Shown here one piece after another: positions 9,776 to 18,782 of a DNA stretch of 55,557 bases. The DNA lies in the NCBI RefSeq assembly GCF_027889715.1, contig NZ_JAPJZH010000025.1:1-55557 (forward strand), written 5' to 3'. The notes beneath the pieces are model-generated. The model had not been told where the DNA came from. It saw nothing but the letters and a program-made list of their open reading frames with translations, and ran no database searches. The number at the start of each line of letters is the position of its first letter. Within the stretch, counting starts at the first letter, position 1. Made by a program: the position numbers and the translations under genes. This stretch comes from Allohoeflea poritis. GTDB taxonomy: Bacteria > Pseudomonadota > Alphaproteobacteria > Rhizobiales > Rhizobiaceae.

Positions 9776-10777
9776 CTAACTGGAATTTCTCCCGACGGTC
9801 TGCGATGGCTTCTCGTGGAACTTGGCCTCATATTGTGCCGCGAACCGACCAAGATTTGAAAATCCCCATTTGAGCGCCACATCCGTAACGGTGGCTTGTG
9901 CAAGTTTCAAATCCGAGTGAGCGCGATCGAGGCGGATGTCACGTAAAACCGTCATCGGACTTTTGTCCCGAAAATTTCTGAAAGCGTTCTGCAAAGCCCG
10001 TTCGCTGCAACCAACCTCTCGAGCCAGAATTTCCATTGATACTGGTTCGTGAGCATGTGCCTGCAACCAGTCTTCGGCCCGGCGCACAACTCCTGGAATA
10101 GCATATTCGATTGATGCATCAGGTCCAAAACTGTAGTTATGCGGCAATGTACTGAGAATGCATGTCGTCAGATAATCAAAGAAACTAGCGTTGACGATTT
10201 CATGCTCAAATGCCTGTTCCGAATTACCATGTAACGTGAGCAAATAGCTGAACAAGCTTAGGATTATGCCGCCACGATGGGTATCTAAATCGATGCCGGG
10301 CGAAAATCGCAATGAATCATCGAGCTCGCAATTGAACAAGCTCCGCGCCCGCGCTTCCAGCCGATCTGCGGGAATTGCCAGGTAGATCATCTTGTTGCCG
10401 GCAGAAGCCACAACCTTGGTTCCAGCATTTCTGCGGATTATGCGCCCTCGTTTTTTGTGGCATTCAATTTTTCCGAAATGCGTATCGAAAACCATGCAAG
10501 ATCCCGAAAGCGGGAGTGCGAGACAATACAACTGCTGATCGACCAGTGTTGTACCTTCGGTTGAGAAGCCCCAATCCGCGATCGTTGTCTTTATGCCGGG
10601 AAAGCTGGCGCTTGATAGCACCACCGAGCCGCCCGATTTTGGAGAATCAAGTGGAACAACCTGATGTCCACCATCATGCCCATGAGAGAACCAGCTTCCC
10701 ACCTCATCCGCCGTCGAAGCCGGGCCGTGTCGATGCTTGTTCTCAAATCGACCAACTGAATTTGCAAGTAAACTCAT
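9776..10777 (-). CDS. AraC-family transcriptional regulator
   Basis: A 333-aa regulator. The C-terminal third is a standard double helix-turn-helix AraC/XylS domain (EPVSMEILAREVGCSERAL, then VTDVALKWGFSNLGRFAAQY and F-KPSQT). The N-terminal 220 residues form a cupin-like sensor of the type seen in AraC proteins with an AraC-binding-like domain, with no recognised ligand. It is convergent with the GNAT gene and has a 600-bp upstream stretch that contains only mobile-element debris. Target genes cannot be told from the sequence. Confidence 0.88.
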   Translation of the reverse strand: MSLLANSVGRFENKHRHGPASTADEVGSWFSHGHDGGHQVVPLDSPKSGGSVVLSSASFPGIKTTIADWGFSTEGTTLVDQQLYCLALPLSGSCMVFDTHFGKIECHKKRGRIIRRNAGTKVVASAGNKMIYLAIPADRLEARARSLFNCELDDSLRFSPGIDLDTHRGGIILSLFSYLLTLHGNSEQAFEHEIVNASFFDYLTTCILSTLPHNYSFGPDASIEYAIPGVVRRAEDWLQAHAHEPVSMEILAREVGCSERALQNAFRNFRDKSPMTVLRDIRLDRAHSDLKLAQATVTDVALKWGFSNLGRFAAQYEAKFHEKPSQTVGRNSS

Positions 10778-11375
10778 GGAAAAAAGTCCGCCAAACCAGT
10801 GTCCATTTAGTTAACACACTGTTTAACACGCGCCTGCCAAGTTTGGAACAAATACATGCTCAACCAATTGTTACTGGGCAAACCATCTGTCTTGCCTGTC
10901 GGGTTGGGACCTGATTGCCAGAACTTGTCCTTGTTGGGATTTCATCGGCCGCGCATTCTGTTCAGAAGCGTTCATTGTCTGGATTGATTTGCAGAATAAG
11001 CTACTTTGGTCCTGCTCACCCAAAGTTCGGCATTCGATTACTCATTCCATTACGTTGCACTCCTTCCAAGGCATCCTTGCTCTCCCGCAAGGGGCCAAAA
11101 GTGTAACCCATGTGTCCGGAATGAAATGTCACCCATCTCTCAGGAAGGGCAACGCGAAAATGCAGAGCGGAAGGAAATCGGAAAAGAGCGAAAGGCCTTT
11201 GTTTGTCGCACTTGGGCTCGCGCCTCGACAAACTGTGCGAGATCGCCTTGTCCGAAGCACGCGCCTTCCGTAGCAAACAGTACCTCCGAACAGGCTGATC
11301 CGTGCCCCCTGGGGAGACCTAGCGCAATTCTGATCTAGCTTGGAACATTTGATGGTGGAAGATCGGTTCACTCGG
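10778..11375. other. Gene-free stretch with IS-end debris
   Basis: I see no convincing gene in these 598 bases. All open frames are short and lack known motifs. The region holds the upstream side of the AraC gene, a 48-bp segment (11097-11144) that matches an inverted segment at the right end of the window, and the downstream flank of an orphan IS3-type orfA. It looks like an insertion hot spot. Confidence 0.6.
11097..11144 (+). repeat. IS-terminus-like repeat, inverted copy at 55489-55536
   Basis: This 48-bp segment begins AAAAGTGTAACCCATG and ends ATCTCTCAGG. It matches the reverse complement of 55489-55536 at 39 of 48 positions by eye, without gaps. Each copy contains two spaced variants of the motif TTACC(T/C)AT. 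This looks like the terminal region of an insertion sequence (perhaps IS481-like) left behind without its transposase. Confidence 0.6.
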
Positions 11376-11657
11376 CTAGGTGTTTAGTCCCGTCAGCGCC
11401 TCGTTGAGGATCAGCTTGTCGAGCGTCAGACCGGAGACTGCCTTGCTCAACCGAGCGTTCTCGTTCTCAAGTTCCTTCAGCCGATGGGTCTGGCTGACTT
11501 CCACGCCGCCGTGCTCACGGCGCCACCTGTAGTAACTCTGCCCTGACACTCCGAAGCCACGGCAACTCTCTTCGACCGTCCGGCCATGGCTCAGCCTGAT
11601 CTCCGCTTCACGCAGCATTCCTGTGATCTGTTCGGGTTTGTTAGTCTTCCGGCTCAT
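11376..11657 (-). pseudogene. Orphan IS3-family transposase OrfA
   Basis: The 93-aa product matches the OrfA half of IS3-family (IS407/ISxac3-type) transposases. It has an N-terminal helix-turn-helix (PEQITGMLREAEIRLSHGRT, then GVSGQSYYRWRREHGG) and a leucine zipper (RLKELENENARLSKAVSGLTLDKLIL). The start at MSRKTNKPEQ is the usual one; a CTC/TTC-rich run upstream extends the frame. No OrfB with DDE residues follows at 11375 and below, so the element is truncated just past orfA and cannot move by itself. Confidence 0.8.
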
Positions 11658-11766
11658 CCCCTTCTTCTTCAAGCGCACGAATTAAGCCAGATTCAAACAA
11701 GCAGCGTGGACTACTTTCCGGGACCCAGGTCACACGCAGTTCCCCTATGTTTCCTGATCCTGTGAT

Positions 11767-12825
11767 TTAGCTAAGGGTGGTTCCATCCGGCGCAAAGAGG
11801 TGCGCGTTTTCAACCTGAATTCTAAGACCAATCCTATCCCCCGAGCGCGCCGGGATATTACCGTGCTTTCGAACCATCAGAGGACCGATCCCATCCACTT
11901 TAACATAGATATTCGTATCTGAACCCAGATGTTCAACCACATCAGCCACCGCGGTCAGATCACCCTGATTGAGATCGACGACTTCAAGATGTTCCGGCCT
12001 GATCCCAAGCGCTGTCGCGCGCCGCGTATCCGACGTTCGCGGAACGGAAATGAGCGTGCCGTTCCGAGTCGTCACGCCGGTTTCACCGCCCTCCACTTCG
12101 ACGACATTCATCGTGGGCGAGCCAATAAATTGTGCAACAAATCTATTGGCTGGGCGCTCATAGAGTTCCAGAGGGCTTCCGACCTGTTGAATATCTCCGC
12201 CATGCAAGACAACAATCCGGTCGGCGAGCGTAAGCGCTTCGACCTGATCATGCGTAACATAAATCATAGTTGAGCCAAGCTTCTGATGAAGCCGCGCGAT
12301 TTCCAGTCGCATCTCAACGCGAAGCGCTGCGTCGAGGTTTGAAAGCGGCTCGTCAAAGAGAAACGCGCGCGGATTGCGAATAATCGCGCGTCCCATGGCC
12401 ACACGCTGACGCTGCCCTCCGGACAGCGCCTTAGGCAACCGGTCTATCAGATGACTAAGGCCGAGTGTCTGAGCGGCCTCGGCAACTTTGCTCCGTCGTG
12501 TCTCGGTGGGTTCTTTCCGGATTTCCATGGAAAAACCCATATTCCGGCCAACATCCATATGCGGATAGAGCGCGTAGGATTGGAAAACCATCGCGATATC
12601 CCGATCTCGAGGACGTACATCGTTCATGTGTGCCCCATCGATCAGAAAATCGCCGCCGGAGATGGGCTCTAGTCCGGCAATCATGCGCAATAGCGTGGAC
12701 TTGCCGCACCCGGAAGGCCCGACAAGAACGACAAACTCGCCATCCGCTATTTGAAGGTTGATGTCGCGCAGAACCTCGACCGGGCCGTAGCTTTTGGAGA
12801 CATCCTTCAATTCGAGGTGGGCCAT
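11767..12825 (-). CDS. ABC transporter ATPase, MalK/UgpC type
   Basis: A 352-aa ATP-hydrolysing subunit of a carbohydrate-uptake (CUT1) importer. Walker A is GPSGCGKST, the signature LSGGQRQRVAMGRA, Walker B AFLFDEPLSNLDA and the H-loop TMIYVTHDQVEAL. The C-terminal 110 residues form the OB-fold regulatory (TOBE) domain of MalK-type ATPases. It is the last gene of the minus-strand operon and starts 3 nt after the permease stop. CUT1 systems bring in sugars, polyols or their derivatives; the substrate here is unknown. Confidence 0.95.
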   Translation of the reverse strand: MAHLELKDVSKSYGPVEVLRDINLQIADGEFVVLVGPSGCGKSTLLRMIAGLEPISGGDFLIDGAHMNDVRPRDRDIAMVFQSYALYPHMDVGRNMGFSMEIRKEPTETRRSKVAEAAQTLGLSHLIDRLPKALSGGQRQRVAMGRAIIRNPRAFLFDEPLSNLDAALRVEMRLEIARLHQKLGSTMIYVTHDQVEALTLADRIVVLHGGDIQQVGSPLELYERPANRFVAQFIGSPTMNVVEVEGGETGVTTRNGTLISVPRTSDTRRATALGIRPEHLEVVDLNQGDLTAVADVVEHLGSDTNIYVKVDGIGPLMVRKHGNIPARSGDRIGLRIQVENAHLFAPDGTTLS

Positions 12826-12828
12826 GGC

Positions 12829-13671
12829 TTATCCTTTCACCGCGCCGGAGGTCAGCCCCTGGACGAGATAGCGTTGAATGAAAATGAAGAAGAGACAGGA
12901 CGGGATCAGCGCAAGAACACCTGCGGCCATCATCTGCCCCCAATCGACGGAGAACTTTGAAACAAAAGTCAAAAGCCCCACCGGGAAGGTCATCGCATCA
13001 TTGCGGGAAATCAGCATGAGCGCAAAAAGAAGCTCCGACCAGGCGGCGGTAAAGACAAAGCCCAGCGTCGCGCCGAGACCTGGTAATGTCAGTGGGAATA
13101 CCACCTTGCGCAGCGCCTGAAAGCGAGAACAGCCATCCATCATCGCCGCCTCTTCAAGGTCTTTGGGAATGCCGTCAAAGAAACTTTGCATCAGGAAGGT
13201 TGCGAACGGGATGTTGAAAGCCGTGTAAACCACGATCAGTGATGTAAGTGAGTTCAAAAGCCCCAGATCCGCCACGATTTTATAGATCGGCGCAATGATC
13301 ATCAGCAGCGGAAACATCTGGGTGATGAGCATCACCGCGATGATGATCTTCTTGCCCGCAAAGACAAAGCGCGAAAACGCGTATCCTGCCCCTGCCGCGA
13401 CCAGCGTCGTAACAAATGCGGTGCCCAGCGATACGATCAGCGAATTGCCAAAGTATGCGAGAAAATCAGTAGCGAAGAGAACAGCCGAAAAATTCGACCA
13501 GGTCATCGCCGAGGGTAGCAATCGGGTGCCTTCGCTGAAAATCAACGCATCCGGTGTCAGCGCAATTTTTAGGAGCCAATAGAGCGGGAAGAGCGCGAAG
13601 GCCAGGTAGAACAGAAGTGCCGCGTACTTTCCGACTGCAAACAAAGGGTGGCGACGGCGCATGATGGACAT
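12829..13671 (-). CDS. ABC transporter permease, MalG type
   Basis: A 280-aa inner-membrane subunit with six hydrophobic segments. The cytoplasmic EAA loop (LEEAAMMDGCSRFQALRKVV) contacts the ATPase, and the protein ends with the typical FIQRYLVQGLTSGAVKG tail of MalG proteins. It starts 4 nt downstream of the partner permease stop and ends 3 nt before the ATPase start, in keeping with coupled translation. Confidence 0.93.
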   Translation of the reverse strand: MSIMRRRHPLFAVGKYAALLFYLAFALFPLYWLLKIALTPDALIFSEGTRLLPSAMTWSNFSAVLFATDFLAYFGNSLIVSLGTAFVTTLVAAGAGYAFSRFVFAGKKIIIAVMLITQMFPLLMIIAPIYKIVADLGLLNSLTSLIVVYTAFNIPFATFLMQSFFDGIPKDLEEAAMMDGCSRFQALRKVVFPLTLPGLGATLGFVFTAAWSELLFALMLISRNDAMTFPVGLLTFVSKFSVDWGQMMAAGVLALIPSCLFFIFIQRYLVQGLTSGAVKG

Positions 13672-13675
13672 CGGT

Positions 13676-14611
13676 TCAGATTCTCACAAGCTTCTTGCGC
13701 AGCCATAGCAGGATCAAGGCGTAGACGAGTAGAATGGCCAGCAGCGCCACGGCGATTGTGGAGGCATAGCCGAAATCGAGCTTCCGAAAGGCCGTGGTAA
13801 AGATATAGGTGGACAGAATTTGGGTTGAATTCGCCGGCCCGCCGCCGGTCATGACAAAAATCAGATCAGCGAAGTTGGCAATCCAGATCGTGCGCAACAT
13901 CACCGTGATCGCGATCATCGGCGCGAGGAAAGGAAGCGTGATTTTCGTGAAGCTTTGCCAAGGCGTCGCTCCGTCGATTTCAGCGGCTTCATAAAGCTCG
14001 GACGGAATTGACTGGAGTGCGGCAAGCAATGTGATTGCAAAAAACGGCACACCAAACCAGATGTTGGCCATGATCGGGCCCCACATGGCAAGATCAGGGT
14101 CGCCCAGAATGTTGTAGGGCTCTGACAGGATGCCGACAGCGACCAACCAATGCGGCAACGGTCCGATCACCGGATTAAAGAGCCACGCCCATGTCAGCGC
14201 AGACAAAAACGTCGGCACTGCCCAAGGCAGAAAGACAAGCGCCTGAAACAGACGTTTGCCAAAGAACTGCGTGTTCAGCAAAAGCGCGAGCCCCAGCCCC
14301 AATAGAAACTGAAAGGTGATGGACCAGAACGTCCAGAAAAAGGTATTCTCTAGTGCAATCCAGAATTTGCGATCCGTCCACAGATCGGCGTAATTGTCGA
14401 GCCCGACCCAGCCGGTCTTGAACGGGTTCAGAAGCTCAATGGATTGGAAGGAATAGGATATCCCGATGATCAGCGGCATCATCATGACTGCCCCGATCAG
14501 GATCACTGCGGGTGCTAGATAGTAGAAAGGCTCCACCATATATTGCAGGTAGAGTGAGCGCCGTGCCCGGGAATTCCCGGGCACAGCAGGTTCAAGCGGT
14601 CGCGCGATCAC
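13676..14611 (-). CDS. ABC transporter permease, MalF/UgpA type
   Basis: A 311-aa inner-membrane subunit with six hydrophobic segments and an EAA loop (ELYEAAEIDGATPWQSF). I chose a GTG start because it overlaps the stop of the solute-binding-protein gene as GTGA, a standard coupling arrangement. A longer frame reaches 14659 but would overlap that gene by over 50 nt. With the MalG-type partner it forms the heterodimeric channel of the importer. Confidence 0.9.
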   Translation of the reverse strand: MIARPLEPAVPGNSRARRSLYLQYMVEPFYYLAPAVILIGAVMMMPLIIGISYSFQSIELLNPFKTGWVGLDNYADLWTDRKFWIALENTFFWTFWSITFQFLLGLGLALLLNTQFFGKRLFQALVFLPWAVPTFLSALTWAWLFNPVIGPLPHWLVAVGILSEPYNILGDPDLAMWGPIMANIWFGVPFFAITLLAALQSIPSELYEAAEIDGATPWQSFTKITLPFLAPMIAITVMLRTIWIANFADLIFVMTGGGPANSTQILSTYIFTTAFRKLDFGYASTIAVALLAILLVYALILLWLRKKLVRI

Positions 14612-15867
14612 TGTGCGGCCAGCCACTTTGCCTGGGCTTCTGTCAGGAAGCCGGCCCATTCATCAGCCAGGCCCTGCGCATCGCGTTGTCCTAACAAGGC
14701 CTCCTGCGCCGATTCAAGCAACACAGTGCTTGTGAAATAGCCCCATTCCTCCAGATGGGTCGGCATTGTCGTGGGCTCGTATTCCGCGCCGTTCAGCTCT
14801 TCGAACCAGCCCTTGAACTGCTCGGTCTGGAAATAGGGATCCTGATCAGCGCCCTTGTGGATCGGGATCACGCCCACACGTTTGGCCCAGGTTTTGTTGG
14901 CCTCGGGAGATGACAGCGCGGCGATCAGATCGAAAGCCTCTTGCTCATGTTCGGTTGCCTTGAAGATAGACCATCCCGAAAAACCGATGGTCGGGAAGGC
15001 TTTGCCCGAGGGGCCAAGCGGCATCGGAATAACCGCGAAATCCTCTGCCGGCATCCGTTCGGCGATGGCGATCAGCGCATCAGGGTCCTGATCCAGAAAC
15101 GCACAGGTTCCCGAATAGAAACCGGCGACAATTTCATTGAAACCCCAGTTTACCGAATCCTTGGGCGCGTAGCCTTTCTGATAGATATCGAGCATAAACT
15201 GGATACCTTCAACAGCCCCCGGTTCGTTGATGCGGCTCTTGCCATCTTCGGTGAAGAACTCGTTGGTGCCGTTCATGGAAGCGGCAAACATAATCCAGCC
15301 ATTTGTGCCGCCGGGACCGCCGCGCAGGCAGTATCCGTATTTTCCGTCAAGCTCGGAAACCGCGGCCGCCGCTGCCATGAATTCCTCCATGGTTTTAGGC
15401 GGGCTTTCGACACCGGCCTCGGCCAGGAGTTTCTTGTTGTAGAACATCGCGCGAAGGTAAAAGCCATAGGGGATCATATACAGATCGCCTGCCTGACTGC
15501 CCATTGCCACGGTCTTTTCGGTCAGCGTACCGGCATGTTCCCAACCCGAGACGTGATCGGCGAGGCTGACCAACTGATCTGAACCGGCGTAGAGCGCGGC
15601 CCAGGTATCAGGCATCTCCACCACGTCAGGGATATCGCCTCCCGCGACCATAGTCGCGAGCTTTTCGAAAGCGCTTCCCCATGGCAGGGAAACAATCTCG
15701 ACAGAAACATCCGGGTTGGCAGCTTCGAATTCGTCAACGATACCTTGTAGAGCGACGGTGCGCTCGGGACTCGTGATGACTTCAACAAGCTTGAGGTTCG
15801 TTTCAGCAATGGCCGAACTTGTCATGAGCATGGCCGCTGTAGATAGTCCTGCAATAAGTCTTTTCAT
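14608..15867 (-). CDS. Carbohydrate ABC transporter substrate-binding protein
   Basis: A 419-aa periplasmic extracellular solute-binding protein of family 1 (MalE-like). A Sec signal peptide is clear (MKRLIAGLSTAAMLMTSSAIA, cut before ETNLK). The mature part has the usual features VEVITSPER, SLPWGSAFEKLATMVAGGDIPDVVEM and the Trp/Tyr-rich binding region (YGFYLRAMFYNKKLLAEAG). The ribosome site AAGGGAAGG is strong. It starts 36 nt after the PLP-enzyme gene and overlaps the downstream permease by 4 nt. Ligand unknown. Confidence 0.92.
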   Translation of the reverse strand: MKRLIAGLSTAAMLMTSSAIAETNLKLVEVITSPERTVALQGIVDEFEAANPDVSVEIVSLPWGSAFEKLATMVAGGDIPDVVEMPDTWAALYAGSDQLVSLADHVSGWEHAGTLTEKTVAMGSQAGDLYMIPYGFYLRAMFYNKKLLAEAGVESPPKTMEEFMAAAAAVSELDGKYGYCLRGGPGGTNGWIMFAASMNGTNEFFTEDGKSRINEPGAVEGIQFMLDIYQKGYAPKDSVNWGFNEIVAGFYSGTCAFLDQDPDALIAIAERMPAEDFAVIPMPLGPSGKAFPTIGFSGWSIFKATEHEQEAFDLIAALSSPEANKTWAKRVGVIPIHKGADQDPYFQTEQFKGWFEELNGAEYEPTTMPTHLEEWGYFTSTVLLESAQEALLGQRDAQGLADEWAGFLTEAQAKWLAAQ

Positions 15868-15903
15868 GTTTCCTTCCCTTTGGTTTGGTGAAGTGCCGAC
15901 CTT

Positions 15904-17055
15904 TCAGGTGACACTTTCGTTGAGGGCGGAGATGAAATCCGCCCAGAGGTCTTCGGCGCGCTCCAGCCCAAGGCTAAGGCGCACAAGGTTCGGCGATACG
16001 CCGAATTTCTGCATGGAATTTTTCTCGCCCGCCTGGGCAAGGCCTACACGTGCCGGCAGGATGAGGCTTTCAAAGCCGCCCCAGCTTACGCCAAGCCGAA
16101 AGTGCCGGAGCGCATCGGAGAAGCGGGGAATATCGACAGTTTCGTCGAACTCGACCGACATCAAACCAGAGCGTCCGGCAAGCCCCGGCACATCATTCGA
16201 ACCCGGCGAATTGACGCCGCGCACCTGTGGCAACGCGGCAAGCCGGTCGACAAAGAGGTTGGCGGTGGCCTGGTGCTGACGCATCCGGGCCGCAAGTGTC
16301 CTCAATCCACGCGTCAGCAAAAACGCCTCAAACGGCGCCAGCTTCGCGCCGAGCAGAGACAATGTGAGATCGCGAATCTGCGCAATGTGCTCTTGCGAGG
16401 ACACGACGACGCCTGCAACGGTATCGGAATGCCCAGAGATGTATTTCGAGGCGGAATGGAGAACGATATCAATGCCAAGGGTTAAGGGGCGCTGAAAGAC
16501 CGGCGTTGCCCAGGAATTGTCAGTGATCGTAAGCGTGCCATGGCGACGCGCATGTTCGGCGACCTTGGCCAGGTTCATGGCCTGGAACACTACTGAACTT
16601 GGGCTTTCCAGATAGGCAAGCCTTACCCCATCCAGCAAATCCGGGTCATCCTCAAAGGCGGCTGGGGGGTGGTACTCGGTGATCACCCCAAAGGGGCGCA
16701 GCATGCGCTCCATAAAGCGGTAGGTGTCAGGATAGACATGTTCGATACAGGCGATGCGGTCACCGGGCTTTGCAAACGCGAGCAGCGTTGAAGATATGGC
16801 TGCCATGCCCGAGGCAAAACCGACGGCAGCCCCGCCCTCTTCCGCCTGCGCCATTAAACCCTCAAAGGCGGCAACTGTCGGATTTTGAACGCGCGTATAC
16901 ATCGCCTGGTCACTTCGCGCTGCCATCCGATCTTCGAAAGCCTGATAGCTGTCGAAGGCAAAAAGAGAGGACTGGGCAATCGGCGGCGCAATCGATCCGT
17001 AAGGATCATCCAGCACGGCGGCAAGAACTGTTCCGATATCTTGTGCGTCAGACAT
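15904..17055 (-). CDS. PLP-dependent Cys/Met-metabolism enzyme (cystathionine beta-lyase-like)
   Basis: A 383-aa fold-type I PLP enzyme of the trans-sulfuration family. Visible residues are YTR-x-NPT at about 53-60 (phosphate binding from the neighbour subunit), the SGMAAI turn at 82-87, TDNSWATP with Asp179 contacting the pyridine nitrogen, and Lys204 in SASKYISGHSD. Such enzymes cleave C-S bonds in cystathionine or related thioethers, or act as gamma-lyases. MetC is the nearest label, but the setting between a GntR regulator and a sugar-type ABC importer suggests action on an imported sulfur compound rather than methionine synthesis. It overlaps the regulator gene by 8 nt. Confidence 0.85.
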   Translation of the reverse strand: MSDAQDIGTVLAAVLDDPYGSIAPPIAQSSLFAFDSYQAFEDRMAARSDQAMYTRVQNPTVAAFEGLMAQAEEGGAAVGFASGMAAISSTLLAFAKPGDRIACIEHVYPDTYRFMERMLRPFGVITEYHPPAAFEDDPDLLDGVRLAYLESPSSVVFQAMNLAKVAEHARRHGTLTITDNSWATPVFQRPLTLGIDIVLHSASKYISGHSDTVAGVVVSSQEHIAQIRDLTLSLLGAKLAPFEAFLLTRGLRTLAARMRQHQATANLFVDRLAALPQVRGVNSPGSNDVPGLAGRSGLMSVEFDETVDIPRFSDALRHFRLGVSWGGFESLILPARVGLAQAGEKNSMQKFGVSPNLVRLSLGLERAEDLWADFISALNESVT

Positions 17056-17821
17056 TGATCGTCACCATCACCTTGCGAACTTCCTCTGTGACCAGATCAA
17101 GTATCTCCGCCATCAAACGCCGTGCAGCTTCTGCATTTCCCTGAACGATAGCCTCGGCCATCGGCAGGTGTTTCGGGATCGAAGTCTCCCCAATATGGGG
17201 CCTGCCAAAAGGGGCCTCGTACACTTCATTGAAACCTTGTTGAATCTGTTGGATGAGCTGCCCAAAAAGAGGATTTCCACAGGCATGCTGCAACGCACCA
17301 TGAAAACGACGGTCGGCCTGACGCCAATCTTCGCCCGCCGTATGCGAGGCCATCAACTCGCGGACGCGGGCCATGATGATCCGCCTGTCATGCTCCGTTG
17401 CGTTAACGGCAGCAAGGCCTGCAACTTCTATCTCCAACGGCCGCCGTACTGCATGGGTGCGCAGCATGCTTTCCGCCTCAATTTTCAGGGTCAAAGGAAG
17501 ATGGATCGCATTCGAGACCACCTCCGCCGCTAGTCGGGTTCCGGCCTTTTTATTGCGGATGACGATGCCCATATTTTGCCATGACGTCAGCGCTTCGCGT
17601 ACCTTGGTGCGGCTGATCCCCAGACCGCGCGCTATTTCAATCTCAGGCGGCAAGCGATCCCCGACAGAGAGACCACGGGCCTCAATCGCTCGCGTCAGTT
17701 CTTCAAGCACTTGGCGGCTCGAACTTCCGGCAGGAAGTGCCTCAAAACTGAGAACGGCGGCGTCTTGGTTTCGTTCCTGCAAAGTTCCGTCTGCTCCAAA
17801 TACGAAGTTCAATGTAAGCAA
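17048..17821 (-). CDS. GntR/FadR-family (FCD) regulator of the ABC/PLP operon
   Basis: A 257-aa repressor-type protein. The winged helix lies at about residues 35-100 (LEELTRAIEARGLSVGDRLPP, then EIEIARGLGISRTKVREAL) and is followed by an all-helical FCD domain whose metal or ligand-binding histidines are visible in FHGALQHACGN. It is the first gene of the operon with the PLP enzyme and importer. The start is unclear: the longest frame opens with TTG at 17821 and no ATG precedes the HTH. A doubled operator lies directly upstream (17831-17869), so autoregulation is likely. Confidence 0.87.
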   Translation of the reverse strand: MLTLNFVFGADGTLQERNQDAAVLSFEALPAGSSSRQVLEELTRAIEARGLSVGDRLPPEIEIARGLGISRTKVREALTSWQNMGIVIRNKKAGTRLAAEVVSNAIHLPLTLKIEAESMLRTHAVRRPLEIEVAGLAAVNATEHDRRIIMARVRELMASHTAGEDWRQADRRFHGALQHACGNPLFGQLIQQIQQGFNEVYEAPFGRPHIGETSIPKHLPMAEAIVQGNAEAARRLMAEILDLVTEEVRKVMVTINV

Positions 17822-17830
17822 TGCGTATCA

Positions 17831-17869
17831 TTAATGTCTGACAAAAACAATTATTTTGTCAGACATTAA
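17831..17869. promoter_or_regulatory. Doubled FadR-type operator, 16-bp inverted repeat
   Basis: TTAATGTCTGACAAAA (17831-17846) and its exact reverse complement (17854-17869) are separated by 7 nt. Each arm contains a 9-bp pseudo-palindrome, TGTCTGACA or TGTCAGACA, and the two centres are 22 bp apart, about two helical turns. This fits two GntR dimers binding one DNA face just upstream of the FadR-type gene at 17048-17821. It could also form a long hairpin, but it is at the 5' side of the gene. Confidence 0.75.
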
Positions 17870-17981
17870 TGCGACAGACTTTTTGCGACATGTTTCGGTT
17901 CATCCGTGAGCGCATTGGAATGGACCATTTGGCGATGATCGTGGCTTCGCGAACGCAGTCCCCTGCCTGGCCGCTCGGCTC

Positions 17982-18347
17982 CTACGGCGTGGCTTTCGGT
18001 TCGAAAACGTGCAAACGTATCGACGGCAGATCGCAGATGCGGGGAATGAAAATGTCCCCGAGAAGGGATGTGGTGGCAAAGACCAGATCGGTGAACCCGC
18101 CAGTGTCAGCGGACTGCTCTTTTATCTTTCGCCCGACCTCGTTCACCGTGGCCGGAATGATCTGAGCCGCGAACGGGACATACTGATCGGAGACACGCGT
18201 GTAGGCTTTCAGCCCGGAAGATTGAACAAGCGAAATACACCGCTGTATGGGGCGACGTAGCCCCGGCAAGACAGCAGCACTGCGTTCGGTTACTTCAAAT
18301 CGATCTGTTAACCGATATTGGCAAGGCCACCCCTGCGCTGAGCACAA
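17982..18347 (-). pseudogene. Tn3-family transposase (TnpA) fragment
   Basis: About 120 codons resemble an internal part of Tn3-type TnpA. The recognisable line is VSDQYVPFAAQIIPATVNE, a short degenerate stretch, then DTGGFTDLVFATTSLLG, IPRICDLP and RLHVF, which follows the Tn3 pattern of DTGGFTDHVFALCHLLG and RIRDL. Both ends are lost and no terminal repeats were found. Upstream (18348-18433) nothing recognisable remains. Confidence 0.7.
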
Positions 18348-18433
18348 TCGATCAGTTCAGCCGGGAGTGGCTCGCCTTCAGGGTGACCACAAGGCGATTT
18401 CGATAGGTGTAGTCGACGCTCTTGCGCCTCAAA

Positions 18434-18655
18434 TCAGCGTTCGAGGGCCTCAGGCCATCCCATGATTTTCCAATAGCGCTCCAGATGCCGACGCATCGCA
18501 TCGCGTGCGGCGTCAACATCTCTCGCTTTCAGAGCCGTCAAAATGCGATCATGGTCCAAGAGCGACAACTCAGCATATTGTTCGATTTGCACCAGATTTT
18601 CAGCAGCTTCCGCCAGGGGGGAACGCATCACGCTAATCCGGCTCCCGCCGAAAAT
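18434..18655 (-). pseudogene. FadR-type (FCD) regulator, C-terminal fragment
   Basis: The last 70-odd codons of a GntR/FCD regulator survive (for example LLDHDRILTALKARDVDAARDAMRRHLERY, shown only in part by position 18450-18540). The HTH half is missing and the frame runs upstream into sequence tied to an IS481-like element. The fragment probably belonged to a regulator of the sugar transporter to its right or left before mobile elements cut it. Confidence 0.65.
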
Positions 18656-18782
18656 TGACCGGTGCCTCTTTGGTGCTGCAGTTCGGATGTAAGAACCCAG
18701 CATGGACTTGGGCCTGTGATTATTGGTGTTTGATCCCAGGCTTTGATGGTGCGATCTTCTCTTTGCAATGGAAGGAGGCACT

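Noticed and set aside
17869-18165. 98-codon frame on the plus strand
   Set aside because: Antisense to the Tn3 transposase fragment and starting in the operator; not a gene.
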